Positions 42,978-50,790 of a stretch of 64,000 nucleotides of DNA are shown here, in pieces (the stretch's first letter is position 1; the number at the start of each line of letters is the position of its first letter). Location of the stretch: contig NZ_LR732707.1 in assembly GCF_902506555.1 (NCBI RefSeq), positions 2,627,290 to 2,691,289 on the forward strand, in the 5' to 3' direction. The stretch comes from Sphingorhabdus sp. 109 (GTDB lineage: Bacteria; Pseudomonadota; Alphaproteobacteria; Sphingomonadales; Sphingomonadaceae). The position numbers and the translations under genes are program-made. The notes beneath the pieces are model-generated. The model did no database searches. It was not told the DNA's origin and saw only the letters and a list, made by a program, of their open reading frames with translations.

Positions 42978-43850
42978 TCAGGTCTGGGATGGTTTGGGGG
43001 AATTGAGATATCTTGAAATCGTGCTGATCGAGGGTGGTTCGCAACAGAGAATTACAGGATTCCAGGCGGCGTAAACGAACCGAACAAATGGTGGGACATA
43101 GTCCTCTATCGCATTGTTCTTTTCCGCACTCGGTTGTGTGCCTTTTGCTAGGGACCAGATTTCACCAAGTTGGATCACGAATTCGAGGGATTGGTTTGAA
43201 GGCAGCCGTCTGGAACTCATGTCTGGGAGATTCCAAACCAGTTCATCAAGCCGTTTTGCGGTGGTTCTGAACCTTGCCGACAGTGAGTATTCGGCGAACA
43301 GCTCGAACGAGCGCTTTGGTGACATTCCCCCTTTTTCCGGAATCATGGACTCTATCAACGCGCGTTCGATATCGTTGATCAACCTCGCGATTTTTTCCGC
43401 CCTTGATGGATCCAGCCGTGCTTTCGGCTGGGAAGCGGTCAGTTCAATTGAACCTATAATGCTCGACGTTTCGGAGAACAGCTTGGATAGCTTCTTCAGT
43501 GATCCCGCAAATTCCGTCTGACCACTCAGGCTATGCATTTGTGTGTAAGCGGAGATGACTTGCAAAGGTAACAAGCGGGCGAACGCCGCGTATAAGTTGA
43601 ACGAGACATATCTATTTGCTGTGCGAATTTCTAGCAGCGCGGCTCGGACGTTGCTTTCAACCTGTTTGAGAAAATCTGCGATTGTCGAGATAGTTTCGGC
43701 GCGCATTTCTTCACCTTTGGATAGCGATTCATAGTAGTGGCCTAGCACCGCCAGGGCGCTACAATCGAGGTCATGCCCAAGATCTAGTTTTTCGCCTATT
43801 GCTTCATATCTGTCGTAAAGTTGTTCAGTCAGAATTTGTGCGTTCATCAT
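42978..43850 (-). CDS. Unknown island protein translationally coupled to the integrase
   Basis: A 290-residue, mainly helical soluble protein (MMNAQILTEQLYDRYEAIGE at the start, SISTISRYLNSPKPSQT at the end). No signal peptide, metal site or nucleotide-binding motif is visible, and I do not recognise a family. Its first ATG follows directly on the integrase stop (TGAATGATG), so it is almost certainly translated from the same mRNA. The middle (LKKLSKLFSETSSIIGSIEL, RAEKIARLINDIERALIESM) looks like helical bundles. It could help recombination, partner the STAND protein, or be a separate cargo gene. Confidence 0.7.
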   Translation of the reverse strand: MMNAQILTEQLYDRYEAIGEKLDLGHDLDCSALAVLGHYYESLSKGEEMRAETISTIADFLKQVESNVRAALLEIRTANRYVSFNLYAAFARLLPLQVISAYTQMHSLSGQTEFAGSLKKLSKLFSETSSIIGSIELTASQPKARLDPSRAEKIARLINDIERALIESMIPEKGGMSPKRSFELFAEYSLSARFRTTAKRLDELVWNLPDMSSRRLPSNQSLEFVIQLGEIWSLAKGTQPSAEKNNAIEDYVPPFVRFVYAAWNPVILCCEPPSISTISRYLNSPKPSQT

Positions 43851-45089
43851 TCAGGCCAGCAATTTTTTGCTTCGTGCTTCGCCGATGTGAGCGACAATTG
43901 TTTCCTGACCAGTCAGATAATCCTCCCAAGCAATCATTAAGGCCCGTCGCTTTTCTAAAAGATTGCCTCGACGATATGCGGCTTCCACCTTACTAACTAT
44001 GGTGTGGGCCAACGCCATCTCCGCAAGTTCTCCCGAAAAGTTAGTTTGTTCCGCCACCCAATCTCTGAACGTGGAACGCCAGCCGTGAACAGTGGTGCCT
44101 GGAGCAGCAATCTTTTGTGATTTTCCCATTGTCATATCCGACAACATGCCACCTCGTGCACTAGGGAATACAAATGAATTATCTCCCTGGAATGAGGGTG
44201 CCACTTGCTTAATTATTTCAAGGGCAGATGCGGTGAGCGGGATTTGGTGGACCTTCCCCGCTTTCATTCGGTCGGCTGGAATGGTCCAGACTCGATCTTC
44301 GATATTTATTTCATTCCATCTAGCGCCGCGGACTTCACCAGATCGCGCGACTGTGTGGATCGTGAACCTTAGAGCAAGTCGCCCCATAGTGTTATTAGCC
44401 GCTTCAATGGTGCGGATTGTATGCGCCGCTGCAGCGTAGGGTACTGCTGAGAAATGGCTTCCCCGCTTGGGTTGGTCAGGTAAGCCTAATAGAATAGCTT
44501 TAGATGGGCTTTCCCTGTCTCTCCAATCCCTTGCATGGGCAAAGTCGAGAACCGTTTCGATACGTTGCTTCACCCTCCTTGCCGTCTCTGGCTTGGAGAG
44601 CCAGATCGCTCCCAGTGTGTCAATTATGTCCGGGGCACCAATATCATCGACCAGCAGATGGCCAATTTGAGGAAATGTATATGATCTCAGAGTATTTATC
44701 CATTGCGCACGGTGCTTCGCATTCTTCCAGCCGGGGGATAAGGCCTCGAAAGCTCTTTCAGCTGCGATTTGGAATGTAATCGCCTTTTTGGCTTCATCCG
44801 CCAGATCTGCCTTCGCTTGGCGTTTCGTGATATCGGCTGGATTTCGCCCCGATTTAGCGATTTTCCGCCATTGCTCAGCTTTCTGTCTTGCGTCGGCCAG
44901 AGACAGAGTTGTAGCACTTCCTAAACCGAAGTCAGATCGCTTGCCCCTTTCGCTATCTGGCTGGGGCACAACTACTCTTAGGACCCATTGCCGCGAACCC
45001 GATGGCCTTACCAACAGATAAAGACCATTGCCGTCCGCGTGGCGGCCTGGCTTTGCGTTCTTCACACTGAGAGAGGTTAGTGTTGCCAT
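43851..45089 (-). CDS. P4-type tyrosine integrase
   Basis: A 412-residue site-specific recombinase. It has an N-terminal DUF4102 arm-binding domain (SLSVKNAKPGRHADGNGLYL, GSRQWVLRVV), a core-binding segment (RAFEALSPGWKNAKHRAQWI), and a catalytic domain with ARSGEVRGARWNEI (Arg), HGWRSTFRDWVAE (HxxR) and AYRRGNLLEKRRALM (Tyr nucleophile). The ATG at 45089 (MATLTSLSV) matches the family start. It lies at the right end of the island and reads inward. Enzymes of this group integrate islands at tRNA 3' ends. All catalytic residues are present, so it may be active. Confidence 0.93.
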   Translation of the reverse strand: MATLTSLSVKNAKPGRHADGNGLYLLVRPSGSRQWVLRVVVPQPDSERGKRSDFGLGSATTLSLADARQKAEQWRKIAKSGRNPADITKRQAKADLADEAKKAITFQIAAERAFEALSPGWKNAKHRAQWINTLRSYTFPQIGHLLVDDIGAPDIIDTLGAIWLSKPETARRVKQRIETVLDFAHARDWRDRESPSKAILLGLPDQPKRGSHFSAVPYAAAAHTIRTIEAANNTMGRLALRFTIHTVARSGEVRGARWNEINIEDRVWTIPADRMKAGKVHQIPLTASALEIIKQVAPSFQGDNSFVFPSARGGMLSDMTMGKSQKIAAPGTTVHGWRSTFRDWVAEQTNFSGELAEMALAHTIVSKVEAAYRRGNLLEKRRALMIAWEDYLTGQETIVAHIGEARSKKLLA

Positions 45090-45101
45090 TTTTATGTTCT
45101 C

Positions 45102-45120
45102 GCGTCCCACATTAGGTCCC
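45102..45120 (+). repeat. Island-end direct repeat, right copy
   Basis: gcgtcccacattaggtccc, one mismatch from 35839-35857. It sits just upstream of the integrase start codon. Confidence 0.6.
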
Positions 45121-45244
45121 ACATAATTGATGGACGCGTCAAGCTATATGTGGACACTATAAGATGAAAGCTGCGATATTTTACTGATAAATTGGGGGAA
45201 TTTAAACATGCCGAGACACTACTGGGCAAGAGTTGGAAGGACTG

Positions 45245-45255
45245 CGGCTCCGCCA
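45245..45255 (+). other. Candidate attR core
   Basis: cggctccgcca, identical to the last 11 nt of tRNA-Ser. The preceding 13 nt (gttggaaggactg) agree with the tRNA at 8 positions. Confidence 0.5.
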
Positions 45256-45459
45256 CTATATTCCTCCGGCAATACCTGTGTCCGCCTTCAAGTGAAAAAT
45301 TTGACCCGGTTCCCGGGCTGCTGCCGGATGCCGGTGGCGATTGCATTCGCGCGCAATCCCGCACCCGCCTTGCGGGAATCACAAGCTCCCGCAGGTTAAC
45401 CGCATTTTAGTGAAACGGCGATAGAGGGGAATGAACCAGAAGTTTGAGGACGCGATCAG

Positions 45460-45903
45460 ATGAAGTATTATATACTTGCCGCCGCAGCTCTTGCCAGCGC
45501 AGCATATTCGACCGGTGCCGCTGCCGAAGCGCCGGGTTTTGAGAATGCCGCTACCATGAATATCACGGTCGTCATTCCGCCGCTTCGTGCGGCGGTGAAT
45601 GCGCAGGAAGAAGGTGCAACCGGCCTGTGGGCAATCGTGAACGGCAACAGCGGCCTGATGATCAACACGCCAGACCTGGTTTCTGACAGCGGAGTGACCG
45701 AATTCAGTATTTTCGGTCAGAATATCTCGGCGATCCAGGTGTCGTCGGCAACCGGCAGTTATTCGGTAGTCCAGAAACCCGATGACGGGGAGGCCGGAGC
45801 CCTGCCAAAGGCCACCTATCAGCTTATGGCGAATCGCGCTGCGAGTCGGGTTGCGGCCGTTGGAGGCGATCGCTCCCGGCAGGTTGTTATCGGAATAAAG
45901 TAA
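45460..45903 (+). CDS. Small secreted protein at the head of the pilus operon
   Basis: A 147-residue exported protein. The signal peptide MKYYILAAAALASAAYSTGA ends about AAA|EAP (residue 22-23). The mature part has beta-strand character (NITVVIPPLRAAVN, EFSIFGQNISAIQVSSATGS), ends RSRQVVIGIK, and lacks cysteines. No family is recognised. The ribosome-binding site GAGGA is about 10 nt before the ATG. Located 159 bp upstream of the pilus chaperone on the same strand, it is probably a pilus-associated subunit or adaptor. Confidence 0.65.
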   Translation: MKYYILAAAALASAAYSTGAAAEAPGFENAATMNITVVIPPLRAAVNAQEEGATGLWAIVNGNSGLMINTPDLVSDSGVTEFSIFGQNISAIQVSSATGSYSVVQKPDDGEAGALPKATYQLMANRAASRVAAVGGDRSRQVVIGIK

Positions 45904-46062
45904 ATTTTTCGTAAATATCGCTGACGGGAAAAGCGCCGAAATACGGCGAGTCGCACAAACGTCATCAGCGTTAACTATTTCATTATCCACCAAAAAATCT
46001 TGACTCTAGAGACAAGAAAGCTAATTCCCCCCTCGGGTCGCATCAAATGGGAGGAAATTTGA

Positions 46063-46794
46063 TTGCGAACAATATCGACAGTATTGCTATTTTTCATACT
46101 GGTCTGGTCGTCCGGCCCTGCGCTTGCGAATCTCTCGATAAACAAGCTTTGGGTCGATTTTGCCGAAGGGCAGAACGAGCGCGGCGATCTGGTTATCCGC
46201 AATGACAGCGAGGACCGCTATTATGTGTCTGTTTCTGTCACGGAAATCGCCAATCCGGGGACTCCGGAAGAAGAAAAGATAACGCAGATCGATCCCGAGA
46301 AATCGGGATTGCTGGTGACGCCAAACCGAATGGTCCTGGAACCAGGCGCCATTCGTTCCATTCGTCTCGTGTCGCTCAATGAAAATTTGACCGAGGACCG
46401 CATCTATCGGGTGCTTGTTGCGCCACAAGTTGGCAGGATCAAGGCCGAGCAGAGCGGTGAAGACGCGCGTGGAATCGCATTAAAGCTGCTGGCGGCCTAT
46501 GACGTACTGGTGGTCGTGCGACCGAGCGAGAATAATGCCAGGATTGAGGCGGTTCGCAGCGCTGAACGGGTGACACTGAAAAATACCGGAAATTCCAATA
46601 TCCTGCTGACCGAGGGTTTTATCTGTCCGCCCGATGCAGTGGAGGATCCGTCCACCGAGCGGTGCAAAACCTTCGAATCCCAGCGCCTCTATGCCGGCAA
46701 TATATTCGAGATCGATCTTCCGTCGCCGACCGACATGGTGGTTCTGAAAACCAGGGATGGTCCGGCGGGCGAGTTCATCGAGCAAAAGTACTGA
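46063..46794 (+). CDS. PapD-like periplasmic pilus chaperone (alternate family)
   Basis: A 243-residue exported chaperone. The signal peptide is MRTISTVLLFFILVWSSGPALA, followed by the immunoglobulin-like domain 1 (NLSINKLWVDFAEGQNERGD, LLVTPNRMVLEPGAIRSIRL). This matches the alternate (CfaA/CS1-type) rather than the classical chaperones. The start codon is TTG: GGGAGG stands 8 nt before it and no in-frame ATG or GTG precedes the signal peptide. DRIYRVLVAPQVG is the domain-1 edge that binds subunits. It delivers subunits to the usher at 48172. Confidence 0.85.
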   Translation: MRTISTVLLFFILVWSSGPALANLSINKLWVDFAEGQNERGDLVIRNDSEDRYYVSVSVTEIANPGTPEEEKITQIDPEKSGLLVTPNRMVLEPGAIRSIRLVSLNENLTEDRIYRVLVAPQVGRIKAEQSGEDARGIALKLLAAYDVLVVVRPSENNARIEAVRSAERVTLKNTGNSNILLTEGFICPPDAVEDPSTERCKTFESQRLYAGNIFEIDLPSPTDMVVLKTRDGPAGEFIEQKY

Positions 46795-46923
46795 CATAGA
46801 GCAGCACTAATACAGTCGCAAAAAAACTGATTGAAAATCGGCATATATTGATATGTCGTGCGACTAACTGCGCCTATCTCATTGTATTAACTAGTTAATC
46901 ATTTCATTTTTTAAATATAAAAT

Positions 46924-46952
46924 TTGACATGATTTTTCAGAATCGTTAAAAG
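46924..46952 (+). promoter_or_regulatory. Possible promoter of the major pilin gene
   Basis: TTGACA at 46924-46929, then 17 nt, then TAAAAG at 46947-46952, in an AT-rich block unlike the surrounding DNA. About 58 bp before ATG 47011. Inferred from consensus only. Confidence 0.4.
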
Positions 46953-47010
46953 TTTATTAAGAATTGGTAATATCGCCGATTCGATACTTGAATAAAATGG
47001 GGATTTTATT

Positions 47011-47607
47011 ATGAAAAAATCAGTTCTTTTCGCAGCTGCAGCATTGGCTGCTATGGCATCAGGTACAGCTAATGCTGCGCCGACTGATGGCGTACTTTCC
47101 GACACCGCGAGCACCGGCACATTGGATGTGAATGTTACCGTTGTACCGATGGTCAGCATTCGTGGTCTGGACGATGTCTCCCTGACAATCGACGCCGCTA
47201 CGATCGCTTCCAACTTCGGTTCCACCAGCGGAATTTCCCAATTCTGCGTTTTCTCGAATGCCGATGCGGCTGGTTCTTACAAAGTAACGGTCAACGGCAA
47301 CGCCGGTGACGGACTGGGCAATCCTTATGGCCTGAACGGTGCTGCAACCGGCACCCAGCTGAACCATACGGTTGGCTATTATGATGCTGCAGCCTATAAT
47401 TCGATTGCTGCAGATTTCATGCGCCCAGGCCTTCAGTTTTCCATGGAAAACACCCGTGACGGTCAGGCACGTGCGACCGACCTCGACTGCACCAACGCTG
47501 GCGGCCAGAACAGCTCGCTGCGCGTAACCGTGCGCAACAGCGAAGCCCTTGCGGCGCTGGCCGACACCTACACCGGAACGTTGTCCGTTGTGGTTGCTGT
47601 GCCTTAA
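47011..47607 (+). CDS. Probable major pilin subunit
   Basis: A 198-residue secreted protein. The signal peptide MKKSVLFAAAALAAMASG ends about ANA|APTD (residue 22). The mature region is Gly/Ala/Thr-rich and beta-stranded (LDVNVTVVPMVSIRGLDDVS, FCVFSNADAAGSYKVTVNG). It has two cysteines (C76 region and DLDCTNAGG) likely forming a disulfide, and ends YTGTLSVVVAVP. Cysteine spacing and C-terminal strand match the downstream subunit at 47681. A stem-loop right after the stop codon is typical of a highly expressed major subunit. Confidence 0.7.
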   Translation: MKKSVLFAAAALAAMASGTANAAPTDGVLSDTASTGTLDVNVTVVPMVSIRGLDDVSLTIDAATIASNFGSTSGISQFCVFSNADAAGSYKVTVNGNAGDGLGNPYGLNGAATGTQLNHTVGYYDAAAYNSIAADFMRPGLQFSMENTRDGQARATDLDCTNAGGQNSSLRVTVRNSEALAALADTYTGTLSVVVAVP

Positions 47608-47622
47608 GCACTGGATATTGCG

Positions 47623-47645
47623 AGGGCGGGGACAATCCCCGCCCT
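47623..47645 (+). terminator. Stem-loop after the major pilin gene (attenuator or stabiliser)
   Basis: Perfect 9-bp stem agggcgggg / ccccgccct with loop acaat, starting 15 nt after the stop codon. No long T-run follows (ccctatatgg), so partial read-through into the minor subunit and usher genes is likely. Confidence 0.7.
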
Positions 47646-47680
47646 CCCTATATGGTTTCTTAAAATCGGGGGAAAGCGAG

Positions 47681-48151
47681 ATGCCGAACATCAGACTTAT
47701 CGGAACAGGGCTGCTGTCATGCGCTCTTCTGAGCATAGCATCGCCCCTGTTTGCCACGCCCAGCGTCGTGCCTGACGCGAGTGTAAAAATTGTCAATGGC
47801 GCCAAGGCGCCGCTCCGCTGGATCGGTGTAGGTGACCTGCATTCGACGACCCAATTGTGCGTCGCAAGCAATACCGGTCGCTATCGTCTGCAGCTGGCTC
47901 TGGTGCAGGATGCAGCCGATGCCCATGCGCCTGCTTATGAAATCGAGTTTCGCACCGCTGCGGGCGACAGCGAATTCCGTCGGTCCGGAACCGGCAATAT
48001 CTATGTTTTTGATGGCCGGACGTCCGAGACGGAGGACTGCAACGGCACAACAAACGCTTCACTGAAAATCCGCTTCTCCCGCGATAACCTGACAGCAGCG
48101 GTCGCTGGTGAATATGCCGAGCAATTCCAGATTTCCGTCATACCGAATTAA
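47681..48151 (+). CDS. Probable minor or tip pilin subunit
   Basis: A 156-residue exported protein (signal peptide MPNIRLIGTGLLSCALLSIA, cleavage about LFA|TPS). LCVASNTGRYRLQLALVQD parallels FCVFSNADAAGSYKVTV of the major subunit, SETEDCNGTTNASLKIRF parallels DLDCTNAGGQNSSLRV, and YAEQFQISVIPN is the C-terminal donor-like strand. The ATG at 47681 has GGGGGAAAG upstream. It sits between the pilin stem-loop and the usher gene, the usual position for a low-copy adaptor or tip subunit. Confidence 0.65.
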   Translation: MPNIRLIGTGLLSCALLSIASPLFATPSVVPDASVKIVNGAKAPLRWIGVGDLHSTTQLCVASNTGRYRLQLALVQDAADAHAPAYEIEFRTAAGDSEFRRSGTGNIYVFDGRTSETEDCNGTTNASLKIRFSRDNLTAAVAGEYAEQFQISVIPN

Positions 48152-48171
48152 AAGCGGCAGTTGCGTTAGCC

Positions 48172-50754
48172 ATGTCTGTTCATCCGAAAACCCAGGCGGC
48201 GTGCATCGGCGTCAGCGCGATAGCCATCATATTCTCTCAGGCCGCATATGCCCAGATCAGTGGCGCCGATCCCCTCCCGATCGATGAAGCCGCAAGCAGC
48301 ACGATCGTGAACGGTCAAACGCTGGAAACCGAGGCGCCGCCAGGTTTCGAATCTCTTACTGCTCCGCTTGAGACATTTTTCGACATTTTCTATCTTGGCC
48401 GCCGGCTGGGCTCATTCCGTGCTGTTCTCAAGGACGGGACGTTCCGCTTGATAAATCCCGAGCAAGTCGTTGCGGCGCTCGAGGGGCAAGTTAGCGAAGA
48501 AGCGGCGACAAAACTGCTTTCCGCGCCGCTATCGCTTAATGAGGAATATCGGTGTGTAACGGGACAAACATCGAACTGCGGAATCCTGCCCCGGGGGCAG
48601 GAAGGGGTGATCGTCAATCCGGAACGCTTCTCTGCCGAACTGTTTTTCTCGCCGGCAAATGTGATCGTCAATCAGGTCGATAATTTTACCTTGGGCCCGG
48701 CGGAAACCGGACCATCGCTCATTCAGACCGTGAATTTTGCCGCGGCCAAAACTGATGGACCCAATTCTTCTATTCGCTTCGGGGCGACCTTCGACACGGC
48801 GGCCAGCATTGGCCAGACCGCATTGCTGGCGCGCACGATTGTCGACGATGAGCAGGGTGCGCAACTGCTGGAAGGTACGGTCCAGCATGTATGGAACAAC
48901 CGGATCGGTCGGGCCGGGTTGTTCGAGGATCTGAGCACCAAACTTCTGACATCCTACAGGATGGTTGGTGCCGAGTTTGCGAGTTTTTATCCGCGCAAGG
49001 CCTATGAAGCGAGCATTTCGACGCCAATCCAGATCGTGCTTCCAAGAGAGGCCGATGTCGAACTTCGCCGGCGCGGTGTGCTGATATCCGTTCGCCACTA
49101 TCAAGCCGGGCTTCAGGTTATCGACACGTCAGGACTGCCCGAAGGATCCTATCAGCTCGGGATTACTGCCCGTGCCGATGGCGCGATCATATTGCAGGAG
49201 GAGCGCGCTTTCACCCGTGCGCGGGGATTGCCACTCAAGGGCAAGACCGAATTCAGCCTTCGCGCCGGCATGTATGCTCCGGATCAGTTTCCGTTCGACC
49301 AGCCCAACCAGAGCGAGACATTTTTTCCGCGTATCCGCAATGCCCCGGTAGTTGGTGTGCGCGCGAGTCGCAGAATCGGCGAAGCAACCGCGCTGGAGCT
49401 GAATCTGCTGCATATCGACGGAGCCAACTATGCGGAATCGTCGATAACGACGGTGCGGGGGAACCTCGAAGGATTTGTTTCGGTCGCTGCCGGTGATGAT
49501 GGTGCATATGGCGTGCTGGCGACCGGCACATTGAACATCAAGCAGATCAGATTTTCGATTTCAGCCAGAAAAACCAAGTCCGATGCCGACAATTTCAATC
49601 TTGCGAATCTCGCGACGGATCAGGAATATCTGCCTTTCTCCCGTTCCGACACCAGTGTCTTCGGTTCCATGCAAATGCCGCTTTCGGGCGGGTCGTTCAG
49701 CGTATCGGCAGGCTATACCAAATTTGACAACGGGCGTGACGATTATAGCGTGGATCTGCGCTACACAAAATCCATCCGGATCGGCAACCGGCGGCCGCTG
49801 CTAACCGCATTCAGCCGGGTTTCGAACCGGGATTCAAGGGTTGGTGCGTCAATAAACTTCCTGTTCGGCCTCGACCGGAAAACCAGCGCCTCGGTGCGCG
49901 GCGGTGCCGAATATATTGCAAAAACCAGCGGTTCCAGTCGCAAGGGCCTATCGCCGGTTCTCGATGCCTCGATATCGAGACTTGAGAATATCGGCGATGC
50001 TGAGCTGCTGAACCAGGTCGGTGTATCGACAAATGCCGACAGCGATCGCGCGTTCGCCTCATCGGATCTGCGTACATCTTACGGGCAAGTGGATTTGACC
50101 GCCCAATATCAGCGCACGAGAAGCGGCGGAGACTTTACCTCGATTTTTGCCAATGGTCGCACGGGTTTTGCGGTCGGCGGCGGGAAGTTCAAGCTTGGAC
50201 TGGCGGATGTGGGCCAAGCCGTGATATTATCCGACATCAAGGTTGACGATAGGAAATACCGGCTGAGCGATGACGCCAGCGAAAGCGGGTACCGGATCCG
50301 CGTGAACTCCCAGCCGTTTGACCGGATCAAGCCAGGCCGTACGTCGGCGGTCGGCGTTGCGCCTTATGATGAATATGAAATCGACCTGGAACCGGAAAAT
50401 GCTCCGCCATTTGAAGTTGATACCGAGATAAAGAGAGTGACCCTCTATCCCGGCAATGTCGCATATTTCCGCTACGAGGCGGTTAACAGTTTTGCGATCT
50501 ACGGGCAGATGGTTGATCAAGGTGGGAAACCGATCGCGAACGGTCGGGTGAAATCCGACAATGATATTACCCTGACGGACGAACAGGGCTTTTTCCTGAT
50601 CACGGTTTCTCCTGCAACCCGCCTGGAAATGCGTCTGCCGGACGGACAGATCTGTCGCCCGGTCGCGTTTGAACAGCTGACAAACGGGCGCCAACCAGAC
50701 CAGCTGCTCAAGGTCGGCGCGATAAAATGCCTGGTTTCCACGGAAGCGGAATAG
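48172..50754 (+). CDS. Outer-membrane pilus usher, alternate (CS1/TcfC) family
   Basis: An 860-residue outer-membrane protein with a signal peptide ending AAYAQ (about residue 28). Segments FFDIFYLGRRLGSFRAVLKD and SYQLGITARADGAIILQEERAFT are typical of TcfC-type ushers. A long beta-barrel with many aromatic strand ends (SIRIGNRRPLLTAFSRVSN, GQVDLTAQYQRTRSGGDF) follows. The C-terminal FEVDTEIKRVTLYPGNVAYFR and LRLPDGQICRPV-type segment corresponds to the CS1 usher C-terminal domain. It translocates and assembles subunits presented by the chaperone at 46063. It ends 37 bp before a convergent gene and closes the operon. Confidence 0.85.
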   Translation: MSVHPKTQAACIGVSAIAIIFSQAAYAQISGADPLPIDEAASSTIVNGQTLETEAPPGFESLTAPLETFFDIFYLGRRLGSFRAVLKDGTFRLINPEQVVAALEGQVSEEAATKLLSAPLSLNEEYRCVTGQTSNCGILPRGQEGVIVNPERFSAELFFSPANVIVNQVDNFTLGPAETGPSLIQTVNFAAAKTDGPNSSIRFGATFDTAASIGQTALLARTIVDDEQGAQLLEGTVQHVWNNRIGRAGLFEDLSTKLLTSYRMVGAEFASFYPRKAYEASISTPIQIVLPREADVELRRRGVLISVRHYQAGLQVIDTSGLPEGSYQLGITARADGAIILQEERAFTRARGLPLKGKTEFSLRAGMYAPDQFPFDQPNQSETFFPRIRNAPVVGVRASRRIGEATALELNLLHIDGANYAESSITTVRGNLEGFVSVAAGDDGAYGVLATGTLNIKQIRFSISARKTKSDADNFNLANLATDQEYLPFSRSDTSVFGSMQMPLSGGSFSVSAGYTKFDNGRDDYSVDLRYTKSIRIGNRRPLLTAFSRVSNRDSRVGASINFLFGLDRKTSASVRGGAEYIAKTSGSSRKGLSPVLDASISRLENIGDAELLNQVGVSTNADSDRAFASSDLRTSYGQVDLTAQYQRTRSGGDFTSIFANGRTGFAVGGGKFKLGLADVGQAVILSDIKVDDRKYRLSDDASESGYRIRVNSQPFDRIKPGRTSAVGVAPYDEYEIDLEPENAPPFEVDTEIKRVTLYPGNVAYFRYEAVNSFAIYGQMVDQGGKPIANGRVKSDNDITLTDEQGFFLITVSPATRLEMRLPDGQICRPVAFEQLTNGRQPDQLLKVGAIKCLVSTEAE

Positions 50755-50790
50755 TTCGACCGGCTATCGGTCTATATTGCAATCGCCGAT

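Larger units (their letters stand above)
35785..45255. mobile_element. Integrated genomic island at tRNA-Ser carrying a STAND-type defence candidate
   Basis: The left edge is the 3' end of tRNA-Ser(GGA). The right edge is proposed at cggctccgcca (45245-45255), an exact copy of the last 11 nt of the tRNA. Over 24 nt the two sites agree at 19 positions. Between them lie a giant nuclease-STAND gene, a gene-poor stretch, an excisionase-like gene, an unknown gene and a P4-type integrase whose start is about 155 bp from the right edge. The interior has no housekeeping genes and appears less GC-rich than the flanks by eye. A 19-nt near-identical direct repeat occurs at 35839-35857 and 45102-45120. 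The boundaries are inferred; the cargo and integrase are seen directly. Confidence 0.75.
45090..45459. other. Island right flank and leader of the pilus operon
   Basis: 370 bp. It holds the second 19-nt direct repeat (45102-45120), the integrase promoter region, the candidate attR (45245-45255), then a partial palindrome tcccgcacccgccttgcggg around 45358-45377, and the leader of the pilus operon with GAGGA before ATG 45460. No further gene is convincing. Confidence 0.5.

Noticed and set aside
45192-45410. 72-codon plus-strand open frame spanning the proposed attR
   Set aside because: Crosses the island boundary, so it is likely a chance junction frame.
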